A stretch of DNA of 64,000 nucleotides from contig NZ_JHEP02000007.1 in the NCBI RefSeq assembly GCF_000657795.2, forward strand, positions 62,001 to 126,000, in the 5' to 3' direction. The notes under the pieces are model-generated. The model was given only the letters and a program-made list of their open reading frames with translations, made no database searches and was not told the origin of the DNA. Both the position numbers and the translations under genes were made by a program. The DNA is from Bordetella pseudohinzii. Lineage in GTDB: Bacteria; Pseudomonadota; Gammaproteobacteria; Burkholderiales; Burkholderiaceae_B. This document shows positions 15,907-28,147 of the stretch, piece by piece (position 1 is the stretch's first letter; each line of letters begins with the position of its first letter).

Positions 15907-17250
15907 ATGAGCCTGCCCGCCGACGATATTTCTCCCTTCGCGGCACGCCGCCGCCGCGTCCTGGACTGGATGCAGGCCCAGGGCGGCGGCGTGGCCGTCA
16001 TCGCCACCGCGCCGCAAGCCATGCGCAACCGCGACGCCGACTATCCCTATCGCCACGACAGCGATTTTTACTATCTGACGGGTTTCATCGAACCCGAGGC
16101 CTGGCTGGTGCTGATCGCGGGGGCCGACCCGCGCGCCGTGCTCTTTTGCCGCGCCCGCAATGAAGCGCATGAGATCTGGGAGGGCTTGCGCGTCGGCCCC
16201 GAAGCGGCCGCCGGGCGGTTCGGCATGGACGATGCCCATCCGGTGGACAGCCTGGACGAGCTCTTGCCCGAATGGCTGCTGGACCAGCCTTCGCTCTGGC
16301 TCTCGCAGACCGCCAACGAGGCCACGTGCAAGCGCGTGCAGGCCTGGATGCAGACCGCGCGCGGCCTGGGACGCAGCGGCGCCCGCCCGCCTTCGGCGCT
16401 GCGGGACATCAATCCGCTGCTGGCCGATATGCGCCTGGTCAAGGATGCCGCCGAGATCGCCTCGATGCGGCGGGCCGCGCGCATTTCGGCCGGCGCGCAT
16501 GCGCGCGCCATGCGCCATGTGCGGCCCGGCATGCGCGAATACGAGATCGAGGCCGAACTGCTGCATGAGTTCCGCCGCCATGGCGCGCAGGGCGTGGCCT
16601 ACAACAGCATCGTGGCCTCGGGCGCCAATGCCTGCATCCTGCACTACCAGGCCGGCGATGCCGAACTGCGCGACGGCGAGCTGGTCCTGATCGATGCCGG
16701 CTGCGAGTACGACAGCTATGCCTCGGACATCACCCGCACCTTTCCGGTCAACGGCCGCTACAGCGGCGCGCAGCGCGCCCTCTACGACCTGACGGCGGCG
16801 GCGCAGGAGGCGGCGGCCGCCGCCACCGCGCCGGGACGCAGCTGGGATGACGGCCACCAGGCGGCGGTGCGCGTGCTGGCCCAGGGCATGCTGGACGAAA
16901 AACTGCTGCGCGGCAGCCTGGACGGCGTGCTGGAGTCAGGGGCCTACACCCGCTTTTACATGCACCGCACCGGCCACTGGCTGGGGCTGGACGTCCATGA
17001 TGTCGGCGACTACCGCGCCGCGGCGCCCGCCCCCGGCGCGGCCCGTCCCTGGCGCACCCTGGAGCCCGGCATGATGCTGACCATCGAGCCCGGCATCTAT
17101 GTGCGCCGCGCCGATGACGTGCCGGCCCGGTTCTGGGATATCGGCATCCGCATCGAAGACGATGCCCTGGTCACGGAGACAGGCTGCGAGCTCATCACCC
17201 GTGGCGTGCCGGTCGACGCGCGCGAAATCGAAGCCCTGATGCGGGAATGA
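15907..17250 (+). CDS. pepP: Xaa-Pro aminopeptidase (aminopeptidase P)
   Basis: 447 residues with an N-terminal creatinase-like domain and a C-terminal pita-bread metallopeptidase domain. Metal ligands are visible in DAGCEYDSYASDITRTFP (two Asp), in the His stretch HRTGHWLGLDVHDVG, and in the Glu of TIEPGIYV near the end. It removes N-terminal residues preceding proline in the cytoplasm. ATG 15907 is chosen because it aligns with the family start; upstream codons add an atypical extension. It heads a block that includes UbiH and DusB, as in related betaproteobacteria. Confidence 0.95.
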   Translation: MSLPADDISPFAARRRRVLDWMQAQGGGVAVIATAPQAMRNRDADYPYRHDSDFYYLTGFIEPEAWLVLIAGADPRAVLFCRARNEAHEIWEGLRVGPEAAAGRFGMDDAHPVDSLDELLPEWLLDQPSLWLSQTANEATCKRVQAWMQTARGLGRSGARPPSALRDINPLLADMRLVKDAAEIASMRRAARISAGAHARAMRHVRPGMREYEIEAELLHEFRRHGAQGVAYNSIVASGANACILHYQAGDAELRDGELVLIDAGCEYDSYASDITRTFPVNGRYSGAQRALYDLTAAAQEAAAAATAPGRSWDDGHQAAVRVLAQGMLDEKLLRGSLDGVLESGAYTRFYMHRTGHWLGLDVHDVGDYRAAAPAPGAARPWRTLEPGMMLTIEPGIYVRRADDVPARFWDIGIRIEDDALVTETGCELITRGVPVDAREIEALMRE

Positions 17251-17263
17251 CCCGCCCCGCGGG

Positions 17264-17713
17264 CTAGAACACGTAGCCGTCGAGCCAGCCCATGGCCGTC
17301 CACACATAGACCACCACCATGGCGACGGCGAGCATGGAGACAATGCCGCCGGCCAGGCAGGACAGGAGCGCGACCAGGACGGCGGGCCAGCCGGTGCGCG
17401 ACACCGGGCCCAGGCCGGGGTTGTAGCGCCGGTCGAATTTCTGGTCGGCCATGAGACTGTAGACGGCGGCTTCGATGAAGCCGGCGATCATGGGGATGAA
17501 GAGCAAAAAGAAAGCCGGGTTGTCCCACCACGACTCGAAGGCCAGCGTGCCGGCCAGGCACAGGGCGGCATACAGCGTCACGACCCAGGCATGGCGGCGC
17601 CCCAGATACCAGCCCTGGGCGCCGATCACGCCCAGCAGACAGGCCAGCAGCCCCGCGACCACCTTGCTGCGCGGGGCGCGCGGCGGCGTTGCCAAGGTCT
17701 GGGCCTGCGTCAT
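17264..17713 (-). CDS. TM2-like small integral membrane protein
   Basis: 149 residues with four hydrophobic helices. The first pair, VVAGLLACLLGVIGAQGWYL then GRRHAW, resembles the TM2 domain pattern (two helices joined by a short turn with G-x-x-x-x-YLG). The start at 17711-17713 is preferred over the adjacent ATG because its spacing from GGAGG is 6 bases. The function of TM2 proteins in bacteria is unknown. It lies opposite to pepP and ubiH. Confidence 0.65.
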   Translation of the reverse strand: MTQAQTLATPPRAPRSKVVAGLLACLLGVIGAQGWYLGRRHAWVVTLYAALCLAGTLAFESWWDNPAFFLLFIPMIAGFIEAAVYSLMADQKFDRRYNPGLGPVSRTGWPAVLVALLSCLAGGIVSMLAVAMVVVYVWTAMGWLDGYVF

Positions 17714-17807
17714 CATGAGCCTCCGGAGCGGGCGGGCGCGGCCCGCGGGTCGAGCCACATTCTAGGGCCGGCGCGCGGCAAGTTGAACCCCCGGTAAAAT
17801 CCCGGCT

Positions 17808-18959
17808 ATGAATCTATCGGTGTATGACGTCGCGATCCTGGGAGCGGGGCCGGTGGGCCAGGCGCTGGCGCTGCTGCTGGCGCGCGTCTGGCCGCGGCCC
17901 GAACGCATTGCGCTGCTGGCCGGCCAGCCCGTCCAGGCCCGGGCGCTGCCGGCGGCCGACCCGCGCGTGCTGGCGATGAACCATGGCAGCCGCGTCCTGC
18001 TCCAAAGCCTGGACGCCTGGCCCGCGCAACATGCCGACATCCGCCACATCCATGTGTCGCAGCGCGGCCGCCTGGGCCGCACCGTCATCGATAGCGAGGA
18101 TTTCGGCGTGGCCCAGCTCGGCAGCGTCGTGCCCTACGCCGGGCTGCACAGCCGCCTGGCCGAGCGCGTGGCGCACAGCGGGGTGACCGTCCTGAACGGC
18201 CCGGCGGCCAGCGTCCGCGCCCAGGGCCCGGAGGGCGTGCTGCTGGCCCAGGGCGAGGCCGACCTGTCCTGCCGGATCGCCGTGCAATGCGATGGCGCCG
18301 GCGGCACGGACCTGCGGCGCGACTATGACCAGCATGCCGTCATCACCAGCGCCCGCGCCAGCCTGCCCCGCGCCGGCTGGGCCTGGGAACGCTTCACCGC
18401 CGAAGGCCCCCTGGCGCTCCTGCCGCATCCGCAGCTGGCCGATACCTATTCCGTGGTCTGGTGCGTGGCGCCGGCGCGCGCGCAGGCGCTGGCCGCCCTG
18501 GACGACAGGCAGTTTTCCGCCGCCTTGAGCGCCGCGTTCGGCCAGCGCCTGGGCCGGCTGCACAGCCAGGCCCCGCGCCATATTTTTCCCTTGGAGCTGA
18601 AGGCGCGCCACGCCCTGGCGCAGGGGCGGGTCGCCACCATAGGCAACGCCGCCCAGACCCTGCATCCCGTGGCCGGCCAGGGGCTGAACCTGGGCCTGCG
18701 CGATGCCGCGCAATTGGCCCAATCCCTGCAGGGCTGGCGCGCCGGCGATGATCCGCGCGCGCGCCTGGCCAATTTCGCGCGCGCCCGCCGCGCGGACCGC
18801 TGGATCACGGCCGGCCTGACCGACCTCATGCCGCGCATCTTCGCCACCGGCCTGGCGCCGGTCGAGCATGCCTGCGGCCTGGCCCTGCTCGCCCTGGACC
18901 TGGCCGCGCCCCTGCGCGCGCCGCTGGCGCGCCATCTCTTGCAGGGGTTGCGCGTCTAG
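17808..18959 (+). CDS. ubiH: FAD-dependent UbiH-type ubiquinone biosynthesis hydroxylase
   Basis: 383 residues. The FAD-binding motif VAILGAGPVGQALALLLA is at the N-terminus. The second FAD signature reads IGNAAQTLHPVAGQGLNLGL in the C-terminal third. The order matches UbiH/UbiF/VisC flavin monooxygenases that hydroxylate the quinone ring. UbiH, UbiF and UbiI paralogues are hard to tell apart by eye, so the exact ring position is uncertain. dusB follows after 136 bases. Confidence 0.85.
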   Translation: MNLSVYDVAILGAGPVGQALALLLARVWPRPERIALLAGQPVQARALPAADPRVLAMNHGSRVLLQSLDAWPAQHADIRHIHVSQRGRLGRTVIDSEDFGVAQLGSVVPYAGLHSRLAERVAHSGVTVLNGPAASVRAQGPEGVLLAQGEADLSCRIAVQCDGAGGTDLRRDYDQHAVITSARASLPRAGWAWERFTAEGPLALLPHPQLADTYSVVWCVAPARAQALAALDDRQFSAALSAAFGQRLGRLHSQAPRHIFPLELKARHALAQGRVATIGNAAQTLHPVAGQGLNLGLRDAAQLAQSLQGWRAGDDPRARLANFARARRADRWITAGLTDLMPRIFATGLAPVEHACGLALLALDLAAPLRAPLARHLLQGLRV

Positions 18960-19101
18960 GCTGTCCCCAAGGGGCGCGGCTTCCGAAACGCCCCTCGCAA
19001 TCGGCCTCTTCAGAGGGGTCTGGCGCCGCCGTTGCCTCCGGATTCATATTCCGCGAGGCAAGGCAAAATGGGGCCAGGCCCAAGACGGTTAAAATGTGAG
19101 C

Positions 19102-20127
19102 ATGCGCATCGGCCCCTGGTCTCTTTCCAACAACGTTTTCGTCGCCCCCATGGCCGGGGTGACGGATCGTCCTTTCCGCCAGCTCTGCAAGCGGCTGGGC
19201 GCGGGCTACGCCGTCTCCGAGATGGCCGCGAGCAACCCGCGCCTGTGGGACAGCGTCAAGACCTCGCGCCGCCTGAACCACGACGGCGAGATGGCGCCGA
19301 TTTCGGTGCAGATCGCCGGCGCTGACCCCGAAATGATGGCCGAAGCCGCCGTATTCAACGTGAATAAAGGCGCGCGCATCATCGACATCAATATGGGCTG
19401 CCCGGTCAAAAAGGTCTGCAACCTGGCCTCCGGCTCGGCGCTGCTGCGCCATGAGGATCTCATCGCCCGCATCCTGGATGCGGTGGTGGGCGCCTGCGCG
19501 CCGCTGGGCGTGCCGGTCACGCTCAAGACCCGCACCGGCTGGGACCGCGAAAGCCGCAATGCCCTGCGCGTGGCCAGGCTGGCCGAGCAAAGCGGCATCG
19601 CCGCCCTGACCCTGCATGGCCGCACCCGTTGCGACCTGTATACCGGGCAGGCCGAATACGACACCATTCGCGCGGTCAAGGCCGAGATCGGCATTCCGGT
19701 CGTGGCCAACGGCGATATCGACAGCCCCGAAAAAGCCCGCCAGGTGCTGGACTACACCGGCGCGGACGCCGTGATGATAGGGCGCGCCGCCCAGGGCCGC
19801 CCCTGGATCTTCCGCGAAATCGATCATTTCCTGCGCACCGGCCAGACGCTCGCCCCGCCCACCTACGCGGAGATGCGCGATCTGCTGCTCGAGCACCTGG
19901 ACGATCACTATCGCTTCTATGGCGAACACACCGGCGTGCGCACGGCGCGCAAGCACATCGGCTGGTATATCGACGCCCTGCCCGGCGCGCATGCCTTCCG
20001 CGCCCGCATGAATCTCATTGACAACACCGCCGAGCAATTCCGTGCGGTGGCCGAGTGGTTCGATCACTCGCTTATGGGTGGCGGCAATCCAAGCCCTGCC
20101 GTCACCTCGAACTTGCTGGCGGCATAA
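19102..20127 (+). CDS. dusB: tRNA-dihydrouridine synthase DusB
   Basis: 341 residues. Family signatures are APMAGVTDRPFRQLC near the N-terminus, DINMGCPVKKVCNLASGSAL with the catalytic Cys in the NMGCP block, and HGRTRCDLYTG. The enzyme reduces uridines in the tRNA D-loop using FMN and NADPH. GTG at 19096 is an alternative start with slightly better spacing from a weak GACGG. dusB followed by fis is the classical operon of Proteobacteria, and fis is 41 bases downstream here. Confidence 0.95.
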   Translation: MRIGPWSLSNNVFVAPMAGVTDRPFRQLCKRLGAGYAVSEMAASNPRLWDSVKTSRRLNHDGEMAPISVQIAGADPEMMAEAAVFNVNKGARIIDINMGCPVKKVCNLASGSALLRHEDLIARILDAVVGACAPLGVPVTLKTRTGWDRESRNALRVARLAEQSGIAALTLHGRTRCDLYTGQAEYDTIRAVKAEIGIPVVANGDIDSPEKARQVLDYTGADAVMIGRAAQGRPWIFREIDHFLRTGQTLAPPTYAEMRDLLLEHLDDHYRFYGEHTGVRTARKHIGWYIDALPGAHAFRARMNLIDNTAEQFRAVAEWFDHSLMGGGNPSPAVTSNLLAA

Positions 20128-20168
20128 GCGCCAGCCCCACCATAAAAATATCTGTACTCAAAACCAAA

Positions 20169-20408
20169 ATGAGCAAAAAAGATGTCCTGGAAGAATGCGT
20201 GCGCGCCAGCCTGGAGCGCTATTTCGAAGACTTGGGTGATTCCGAGCCCCACGATATGTGGGACATGGTGATGCGCTGCGTCGAGCGCCCCGTCCTCGAA
20301 GTCGCCCTGGAACGAGCTGGCGGCAATCAATCGCGCGCTTCCGAAATGCTGGGCATCACCCGCAATACCCTGCGCAAGAAGCTGCTGGCGCACAACATCC
20401 AGCCCTGA
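20169..20408 (+). CDS. fis: Fis-family DNA-binding protein
   Basis: 79 residues, shorter at the N-terminus than the 98 of E. coli Fis. The C-terminal helix-turn-helix reads GNQSRASEMLGITRNTLRKK, almost identical to the canonical Fis motif. It binds and bends DNA as a dimer and affects nucleoid organisation and stable-RNA promoters. Its place after dusB matches the usual dusB-fis operon. purH begins 66 bases later and may share the transcript. Confidence 0.93.
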   Translation: MSKKDVLEECVRASLERYFEDLGDSEPHDMWDMVMRCVERPVLEVALERAGGNQSRASEMLGITRNTLRKKLLAHNIQP

Positions 20409-20473
20409 ACGGCGGATCGATAGATTTCCCTGTATCCGCGTCCCTGACCGGACGCCCCTGACCCACCACCATC

Positions 20474-22062
<1,589 letters not shown>

Positions 22063-22063
<1 letters not shown>

Positions 22064-22608
22064 TGCGCGTCCTCGGCATCGACCCCGGCCTGCGCCGCAC
22101 CGGCTTCGGTGTGATCGATGCCGAAGGCATGCGCCTGCGCTATGTGGCCAGCGGCACCATCGTGGTGCCGCCCGAGCTGGCGCTGGCGCAGCGCCTGAAG
22201 GTCATCCTCGACAATCTGCGCGAGGTGGCCCGCGAGACGCGGCCCGATGTGGCCGCGCTCGAAATCGTCTTCCTGAACGCCAATCCGTCCTCCACCCTGC
22301 TGCTGGGCCATGCCCGCGGCGCGGCGCTGTGCGCGCTGGCCGAAAGCGCGCTGGACGTGCACGAATACACGGCGCTGCAGATCAAGAAATCCGTGGTCGG
22401 CACCGGCCGCGCGGCCAAGGAGCAGGTGCAGATGATGGTCCAGCACCTGCTGTCGCTGGACGGCACGCCGGCCCCCGACTCCGCCGATGCGCTGGCCTGC
22501 GCCATCTGCCACGCCCATACCGGCCCGCTGCAAAGCCGCCTGGCTCCCCTGTCCACCGTCTCGCGCACGGGCAAGACGCGGGTGCGCAACGGGCGCCTGC
22601 TCGGCTGA
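22063..22608 (+). CDS. ruvC: Holliday junction endonuclease RuvC
   Basis: 181 residues. The start [16 protein letters not shown] carries catalytic Asp7. The Glu in [13 protein letters not shown] and the [14 protein letters not shown] stretch near residue 140 supply the remaining acidic residues of the RNase H-like active site. It resolves four-way junctions made during recombination. ruvA follows 64 bases downstream, and ruvB is about 2 kb away after two opposite-strand genes. Confidence 0.96.
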
Positions 22609-22672
22609 ACGTATAGAATCGCGCCATCGGGGCCGCTCCACCGGCGCCCCCTCTTCAGGCAAGATTCTCCCC

Positions 22673-23245
22673 ATGATAGGTCGCATCACCGGAACCCTGA
22701 TCGAAAAAGCGCCGCCCGTGGTCTGCGTGGACGTCAACGGCGTGGGCTATGAGATCGACGTGCCCATGAGCACGCTGTACGCGCTGCCGGACAACGGCGC
22801 GCGCGTCACGCTCTTCACGCACCTGGTGGTGCGCGAGGACGCGCATCTGCTCTATGGTTTCGGCACCGCCAGCGAGCGGGCCGCCTTCCGCGAATTGATC
22901 AAGGTCAGCGGCATCGGCGCGCGCACCGCGCTGGCCGTGCTGTCCGGCATGTCGGTGGCCGAACTCTCGCAGGCCATCACCCTGCAGGAAAGCGGCCGGC
23001 TGACCCGCGTGCCCGGCATCGGCAAGAAGACGGCCGAACGCCTGCTGCTGGAGATGCGCGGCAAGCTGGGCGCCGACATCGGCGCCACCCCGCATGCCGT
23101 GCCCGACAGCCAGAGCGACATCCTCAACGCCCTGGTCGCGCTGGGCTACTCGGAGAAAGAATCGCTGGCCGCGCTCAAGACGCTGCCCGAAGGGGTCAGC
23201 GTCTCGGATGGCATCCGTCAGGCGCTCAAGGCCCTGGCGCGCTAG
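22673..23245 (+). CDS. ruvA: Holliday junction branch migration protein RuvA
   Basis: 190 residues. [15 protein letters not shown] starts the OB-fold domain. Two helix-hairpin-helix motifs follow ([14 protein letters not shown] and [15 protein letters not shown]), and a small C-terminal domain (residues about 145-190) contacts RuvB. It binds the junction core and guides RuvB. The gap to ruvC is short enough for one transcript. Confidence 0.96.
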   Translation: MIGRITGTLIEKAPPVVCVDVNGVGYEIDVPMSTLYALPDNGARVTLFTHLVVREDAHLLYGFGTASERAAFRELIKVSGIGARTALAVLSGMSVAELSQAITLQESGRLTRVPGIGKKTAERLLLEMRGKLGADIGATPHAVPDSQSDILNALVALGYSEKESLAALKTLPEGVSVSDGIRQALKALAR

Positions 23246-23253
23246 GCGCGCCG

Positions 23254-24012
23254 CTACTGGAACTGCGCGCTCTCGTATTCGGTGGCATAGACGCCGTTGG
23301 GCGTCTTGCTGCTCACGCTCAGCGCCAGCTTGTAATCCACCAGCCAGCCATAGACGACTTCGCGCTGCGTGACGGCATTCTCGTTGGCGTCGACGCAGGT
23401 CATCTCGATGGCCCGGCCGGCCAAGGCGGGCAGCAGCTTGCTGGCCGGATAGGCCGCGCCGGTTTTGCAGGCGCGCGTCCAGGGCCGTCCCGTATCCAGC
23501 GGATCCTTGGTGCTCTCGCGCAGCTCGAAGCGGTATTCGCTGTTTTCCTTGATGTCGGCCAGGCTGCTCCAGGCATTGGCCGCGCGCGAATAGCGCGGCG
23601 GCGCGGTCCATGTCCGGCTCGGGCTGGCGCTCTGGCTGCCCAGGGCCACGGCGCCGTGATAGACAGCGGCAAAAAACCGGTTGACCAGCAGGCCGTTGGC
23701 CTCGCTCTTGCCGATCTGGCGCAGCATGCCGTCATCCCGGTCATTGATGAAGAGGGTTTCGAACGCCAGCTTGTCCTCGGGTTTTCTCTTGTCGAAGCTC
23801 CATCCCTTGATCACGGCGCGCTTGAAGGGATAGGGTTCGGATCCCGGCGGCTTGAGCAGCGCCTGGGTGGCGACGGGCAAGGCGGCGTAGGAAAACGCAT
23901 TGGCGGAATAGCCTTCCGGGTCGGCCGTCATGGGCTGGACTTTCATATTGCCCGCGCAACCGGTCAACGCAATACTGGCCGCGACAGCGGCCAGGCGCAG
24001 CTTGTCATGCAT
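23254..24012 (-). CDS. Predicted lipoprotein of unknown function
   Basis: 252 residues from ATG 24010-24012, preferred because it begins a lipoprotein signal peptide (MHDKLRLAAVAASIALTGC, lipobox LTGC). The mature part, NMKVQPMTADPEGYSANA, continues into a soluble domain without recognised motifs. It has three later Cys residues (in RACKTG, EMTCVD and the lipid Cys). It separates ruvA from ruvB and is transcribed the other way. No family is recognised. Envelope location is the only supportable statement. Confidence 0.7.
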   Translation of the reverse strand: MHDKLRLAAVAASIALTGCAGNMKVQPMTADPEGYSANAFSYAALPVATQALLKPPGSEPYPFKRAVIKGWSFDKRKPEDKLAFETLFINDRDDGMLRQIGKSEANGLLVNRFFAAVYHGAVALGSQSASPSRTWTAPPRYSRAANAWSSLADIKENSEYRFELRESTKDPLDTGRPWTRACKTGAAYPASKLLPALAGRAIEMTCVDANENAVTQREVVYGWLVDYKLALSVSSKTPNGVYATEYESAQFQ

Positions 24013-24106
24013 CACCAAGCACCTCTGGATTCGACGAAAGTGCAGGCCCGGCGCGAGAACCGCCCCAGGCAAGGCTCAAAGGGAAAAAATACGGCAGGCG
24101 ATGATA

Positions 24107-25024
24107 CTACTGCCGCGCCAGATAGGCGGGCGCGACGGCCTCCAGCGCCGTGGGCACCAAATGCAGCGCCGCATCGAGCGGGCCGCTGGCGATGTTGTCG
24201 CGCGAGAGCGAATCCAGGTTGTCGCGTGAAATCAGGGGCTCGCCCGGCAGGCATTCCAGCATGGCCGCCTGCAGGCGGGCCAGCGCGCCCGGCAAGGCCA
24301 TGACCGGCCGGGGATGGCCGCTCCACAGGGCGCAGCGGCCGGCCAGTTCGGCCAGGGTATAGATCTCGGGCCCGGCCAGCTCATAGCAGGCGCCGGCGGC
24401 CCCGGGATCGCGCAAGACGGTGACGATGGCCTGGGCGACATCGCCGACAAACACAGGCTGCACCCGGCTGCGGGCGCCCGGCACCAAGAGCACCGGCAGC
24501 CAGCGCGCCAGCCGCGCGAACAGATTGGTGAAGTTGTCTTCCGGCCCGAACACCACCGAAGGACGCAGCAGCGTCCAGCCCGGCTGCGCGGCCCGGGCGT
24601 AGGCCTCGCGGATGGCGGCCTCGCCATCGCCCTTGGATCGCGCGTACATGCTGGGGCCGTTGCTGTCGGCGCCCAGGGCGCTCACGTGGACCAGCCGCGA
24701 CACCCCATGGCGCAGGCAGGCCTGAGCCAGCCGCCGCGGCAGTTCGACATGCGCGCGCGCGAAGCCCGCGCCATAGGGCCGGCCGCGGCCGCCATGCAGC
24801 ACGCCCACCAGGTTGATCGCGGCATCGCAATCCCGCAGCAAGGCGTCCAGGACGGCGTCGTCGTAGACGTCACCCTCCTGCACGGTAACGGTGGGCAACA
24901 CCAGCAGCTCACGGCCATGGGCCAGCCGGCGCGTGGGCACACGGACGCGATGCCCGGCGCGCGCCAGGCGCGCCGCCACCCGCCGACCGATAAAGCCCGT
25001 GCCGCCCATGACCAGGATACGCAT
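24107..25024 (-). CDS. NAD(P)-binding SDR-fold protein, complex I NDUFA9-like
   Basis: 305 residues beginning [20 protein letters not shown], an atypical SDR dinucleotide motif (GGTGFIG). The middle has [20 protein letters not shown], in which a Ser/Tyr/Lys set (Y-x-x-S-K-G) matches atypical SDRs of the NDUFA9/YbjT type. The ATG follows GGGGAGGGGCGGTG. Members act as accessory or quinone-related proteins or have no known substrate. It lies divergent from ruvB, with 126 bases between. Confidence 0.78.
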   Translation of the reverse strand: MRILVMGGTGFIGRRVAARLARAGHRVRVPTRRLAHGRELLVLPTVTVQEGDVYDDAVLDALLRDCDAAINLVGVLHGGRGRPYGAGFARAHVELPRRLAQACLRHGVSRLVHVSALGADSNGPSMYARSKGDGEAAIREAYARAAQPGWTLLRPSVVFGPEDNFTNLFARLARWLPVLLVPGARSRVQPVFVGDVAQAIVTVLRDPGAAGACYELAGPEIYTLAELAGRCALWSGHPRPVMALPGALARLQAAMLECLPGEPLISRDNLDSLSRDNIASGPLDAALHLVPTALEAVAPAYLARQ

Positions 25025-25150
25025 CACCGCCCCTCCCCGCTGTCTTCCCGGCATTCTGCCCCGCCCGGCGGGGCCACCGCAAGCCGCTGGAGCCCGGCGG
25101 CCGGACATGGGACAATGCTGTACAAGCAACCAGTTCCGGCGCTTTCACTT

Positions 25151-26218
25151 ATGGCAATCCAGTCCGATTCGCTCTCCTCCCGCCCCGATGCCCACCGCCT
25201 GGTGACACCGGCGCCTGTCTCGCCCAACGAAGAATCCATCGAGCGCGCCCTGCGGCCCAAGGCCCTGCAGGAGTACGTGGGGCAGCAGCGCGCGCGCGAG
25301 CAGCTGGAGATCTTCATCGCGGCGGCGCGCAAGCGCGGCGAATCGCTGGACCACGTCCTGCTCTTCGGCCCGCCGGGCCTGGGCAAGACCACGCTGGCCC
25401 ACATCATCGCCCACGAGATGGGCGTGCAGCTGCGCCAGACCTCCGGCCCCGTGCTGGAGCGCCCCGGCGACCTGGCCGCGCTGCTGACCAATCTTGAACG
25501 CAACGATGTGCTGTTCATCGACGAAATCCACCGCCTCTCGCCGGTCGTCGAAGAAATCCTCTACCCCGCGCTCGAAGACTTCCAGATCGATATCCTGATC
25601 GGCGAAGGTCCGGCCGCGCGCAGCGTCAAGCTGGACCTGCAGCCGTTCACGCTGGTGGGCGCGACCACGCGCGCCGGCATGCTCACCAACCCGCTGCGCG
25701 ACCGCTTCGGCATCGTGTCGCGCCTGGAGTTCTACAACACGGACGACCTGGCCAGCATCGTCACGCGCAGCGCCGGCCTACTCAATGCCGATATCACCGC
25801 CGACGGCGCGCGCGAAGTCGCCCGCCGCGCGCGCGGCACGCCGCGCATCGCCAACCGGCTGCTGCGCCGGGTGCGCGACTACGCGGAGGTCAAGGCCAAC
25901 GGGCGCATCGATACCGACGCCGCCAGCCAGGCCCTGGCCATGCTCGAAGTCGACCCCCAGGGCCTGGACCTGATGGACCGCAAGCTGCTGGAAGCCATCG
26001 TGCATAAATTCGATGGCGGCCCGGTGGGCGTGGACAGCCTGGCCGCGGCCATCGGCGAAGAACGCGACACTATCGAAGACGTGATCGAGCCCTATCTGAT
26101 CCAGCACGGCTATCTGCAGCGCACGCCGCGCGGCCGCATGGCGACCCAGACCACCTGGCGCCACCTGGGCCTGCAGCCCCCGGCCGGCAGCCAGACCGCC
26201 TCGGGCGATCTGTTCTAG
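25151..26218 (+). CDS. ruvB: Holliday junction branch migration ATPase RuvB
   Basis: 355 residues. Walker A is [17 protein letters not shown], Walker B/DEIH is [10 protein letters not shown], and the arginine-finger region and winged-helix C-terminus (RTPRGRMAT) are present. It forms hexameric rings that drive branch migration with RuvA. ATG 25151 gives the standard N-terminus ([10 protein letters not shown]). It is split from ruvCA by two opposite-strand genes, unlike the contiguous ruvCAB of many bacteria. Confidence 0.97.
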   Translation: MAIQSDSLSSRPDAHRLVTPAPVSPNEESIERALRPKALQEYVGQQRAREQLEIFIAAARKRGESLDHVLLFGPPGLGKTTLAHIIAHEMGVQLRQTSGPVLERPGDLAALLTNLERNDVLFIDEIHRLSPVVEEILYPALEDFQIDILIGEGPAARSVKLDLQPFTLVGATTRAGMLTNPLRDRFGIVSRLEFYNTDDLASIVTRSAGLLNADITADGAREVARRARGTPRIANRLLRRVRDYAEVKANGRIDTDAASQALAMLEVDPQGLDLMDRKLLEAIVHKFDGGPVGVDSLAAAIGEERDTIEDVIEPYLIQHGYLQRTPRGRMATQTTWRHLGLQPPAGSQTASGDLF

Positions 26219-26230
26219 CGCCGGCCGACC

Positions 26231-28051
26231 CTAGCGGGGCCGCGCCACGCAGCGCAGGATTTCCTCGCCATAGGCTTCGAGCTTGCGCGCGCCCACGCCG
26301 CTGATGTGGCCCAGGGCCTCTTGGGTTTCGGGCAAGGCCAGCGCGATCTCGCGCAGCGTCGCATCATGGAAGATCACATAGGCCGGCACGCCATGATTGC
26401 GCGCCACCTCGGCGCGCCAGCCGCGCAAGGCCTCGAAGACCGGCATGCGGTCGGCCGGCAGGTCGATGACCGGCGCCTTGGCGCGCGTGCCGCCGCGGCT
26501 GCGGGGTTTTTTCTCGGATTCGCGGCGCAGCATCAGCTGCACCTCGCCGCGCAGCACCGCCCGGCTGTCCTCGGTGAGCGCCAGCGTGCCGTAGCCCTCG
26601 TGGTCCACCATGAGCAAGCCCTTGGCGAGCAACTGGCGCAAGACCCCGCGCCAGGCGCTTTCCGACAGATCCGCCCCGACGCCGAAGACGCTGAGCGACT
26701 CATGATCGTGCTGCCGCGTGCGGTCGCTGCTCTTGCCGCGCAGGATATCGATGATGTGGCCCGCGCCGTAGCGCTGGCCGCGCTCCTTGCCCAGGCGGTA
26801 GATGGCCGAAAGCGCCTTCTGGGCGGCCACCGTGCCGTCCCAGGCCTCGGGCGGCTCCAGACAGACATCGCAGTTGCCGCAAGCCGTGATGGTCTGGCCA
26901 AAATAGGCCAGCAGGCGCACCCGGCGGCACTCCACCGTCTCGCACAGGCCCAGCATGGCGTCGAGCTGCTGGCCCAGGCGGCGCCGATAGCTCTCATCGC
27001 CGGGCGACTCGTCGATCATGCGGCGCTGCTGCACCACATCCTGCAAACCGTAGGCCAGCCAGGCCGTGGCGGGCAGGCCGTCGCGGCCGGCGCGGCCGGT
27101 CTCCTGGTAATAGCCCTCCACCGACTTGGGCAGGTCGATATGCGCGACGAAACGGACGTCGGGCTTGTCTATCCCCATGCCAAAGGCGATGGTCGCCACC
27201 ATGACCACGCCGTCCTCGCGCAGAAAGCGCGCCTGGTTGCGGGCCCGGACCTGGGCGCTCAGGCCCGCGTGATAAGGCAAGGCATTGATGCCCTGGCTGC
27301 ACAGAAACTCGGCGGTTTCTTCGACCCGGGCGCGCGACAGGCAATAGACCACGCCCGAGTCGCCCTCGTGCTCGCTGCGGATCAGATCCAGCAGCTGCCG
27401 GCGCACCTCGCTCTTTTCGACGATGCGGTAGCGGATATTGGGGCGGTCGAAACTCGCCACGAAGTGGCGCGCCTGGTCCAGCGCCAGGCGCTGGGCGATC
27501 TCGCTGCGCGTGGCCGCCGTGGCCGTGGCCGTCAGCGCGATGCGCGGCACATCGGGCCAGCGCTCATGCAGCATGGACAGGCCCAGGTATTCCGGCCGGA
27601 AATCATGTCCCCATTGCGATACGCAATGCGCCTCGTCGATGGCGAACAGGGCAATGCGGCCGCGCTCCAGCAGTTGCAGGCAGCGGTCGGTCAACAGCCT
27701 TTCGGGCGCCACATAGAGCAGGTCCAGCTCGCCGGCCACGAAGGCGCGCTCGACCTCGCGCACCTGCTGCCACTCCTGGGTCGAATTCAAGAAGGCGGCG
27801 CGCACGCCCAGCTCGGTCAGGGCATCGACCTGATCCTGCATGAGGGCGATAAGCGGCGAGACGACGATGCCGGTCCCCTCGCGCACCAGCGCAGGCACTT
27901 GATAACACAGCGATTTTCCGCCGCCGGTCGGCATCAGCACCAGCGCGTCGCCGCCGCCGATCACATGCTCGACAATGGCCTGCTGGTCGCCACGAAAGGA
28001 TTCGTATCCGAAGACGCGCTGCAACACGCCAAGCGCGCGGGGATCAGACAT
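26231..28051 (-). CDS. recQ: ATP-dependent DNA helicase RecQ
   Basis: 606 residues with helicase motifs [33 protein letters not shown], and GRAGRDG. The RecQ-C zinc-binding cysteines are in [23 protein letters not shown] (four Cys). A C-terminal HRDC domain includes [17 protein letters not shown]. It unwinds recombination intermediates and stalled forks. It is convergent with ruvB, 12 bases apart. Confidence 0.96.
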   Translation of the reverse strand: MSDPRALGVLQRVFGYESFRGDQQAIVEHVIGGGDALVLMPTGGGKSLCYQVPALVREGTGIVVSPLIALMQDQVDALTELGVRAAFLNSTQEWQQVREVERAFVAGELDLLYVAPERLLTDRCLQLLERGRIALFAIDEAHCVSQWGHDFRPEYLGLSMLHERWPDVPRIALTATATAATRSEIAQRLALDQARHFVASFDRPNIRYRIVEKSEVRRQLLDLIRSEHEGDSGVVYCLSRARVEETAEFLCSQGINALPYHAGLSAQVRARNQARFLREDGVVMVATIAFGMGIDKPDVRFVAHIDLPKSVEGYYQETGRAGRDGLPATAWLAYGLQDVVQQRRMIDESPGDESYRRRLGQQLDAMLGLCETVECRRVRLLAYFGQTITACGNCDVCLEPPEAWDGTVAAQKALSAIYRLGKERGQRYGAGHIIDILRGKSSDRTRQHDHESLSVFGVGADLSESAWRGVLRQLLAKGLLMVDHEGYGTLALTEDSRAVLRGEVQLMLRRESEKKPRSRGGTRAKAPVIDLPADRMPVFEALRGWRAEVARNHGVPAYVIFHDATLREIALALPETQEALGHISGVGARKLEAYGEEILRCVARPR

Positions 28052-28147
28052 GAGAGACGGGAAGGAAGACTTGAATCATGGAGGGGCATTTTAAGGCGCA
28101 TCGGGGAAACCGTGCGCGGCCTTGCGGAACCGGCGTGGTGACGGGCG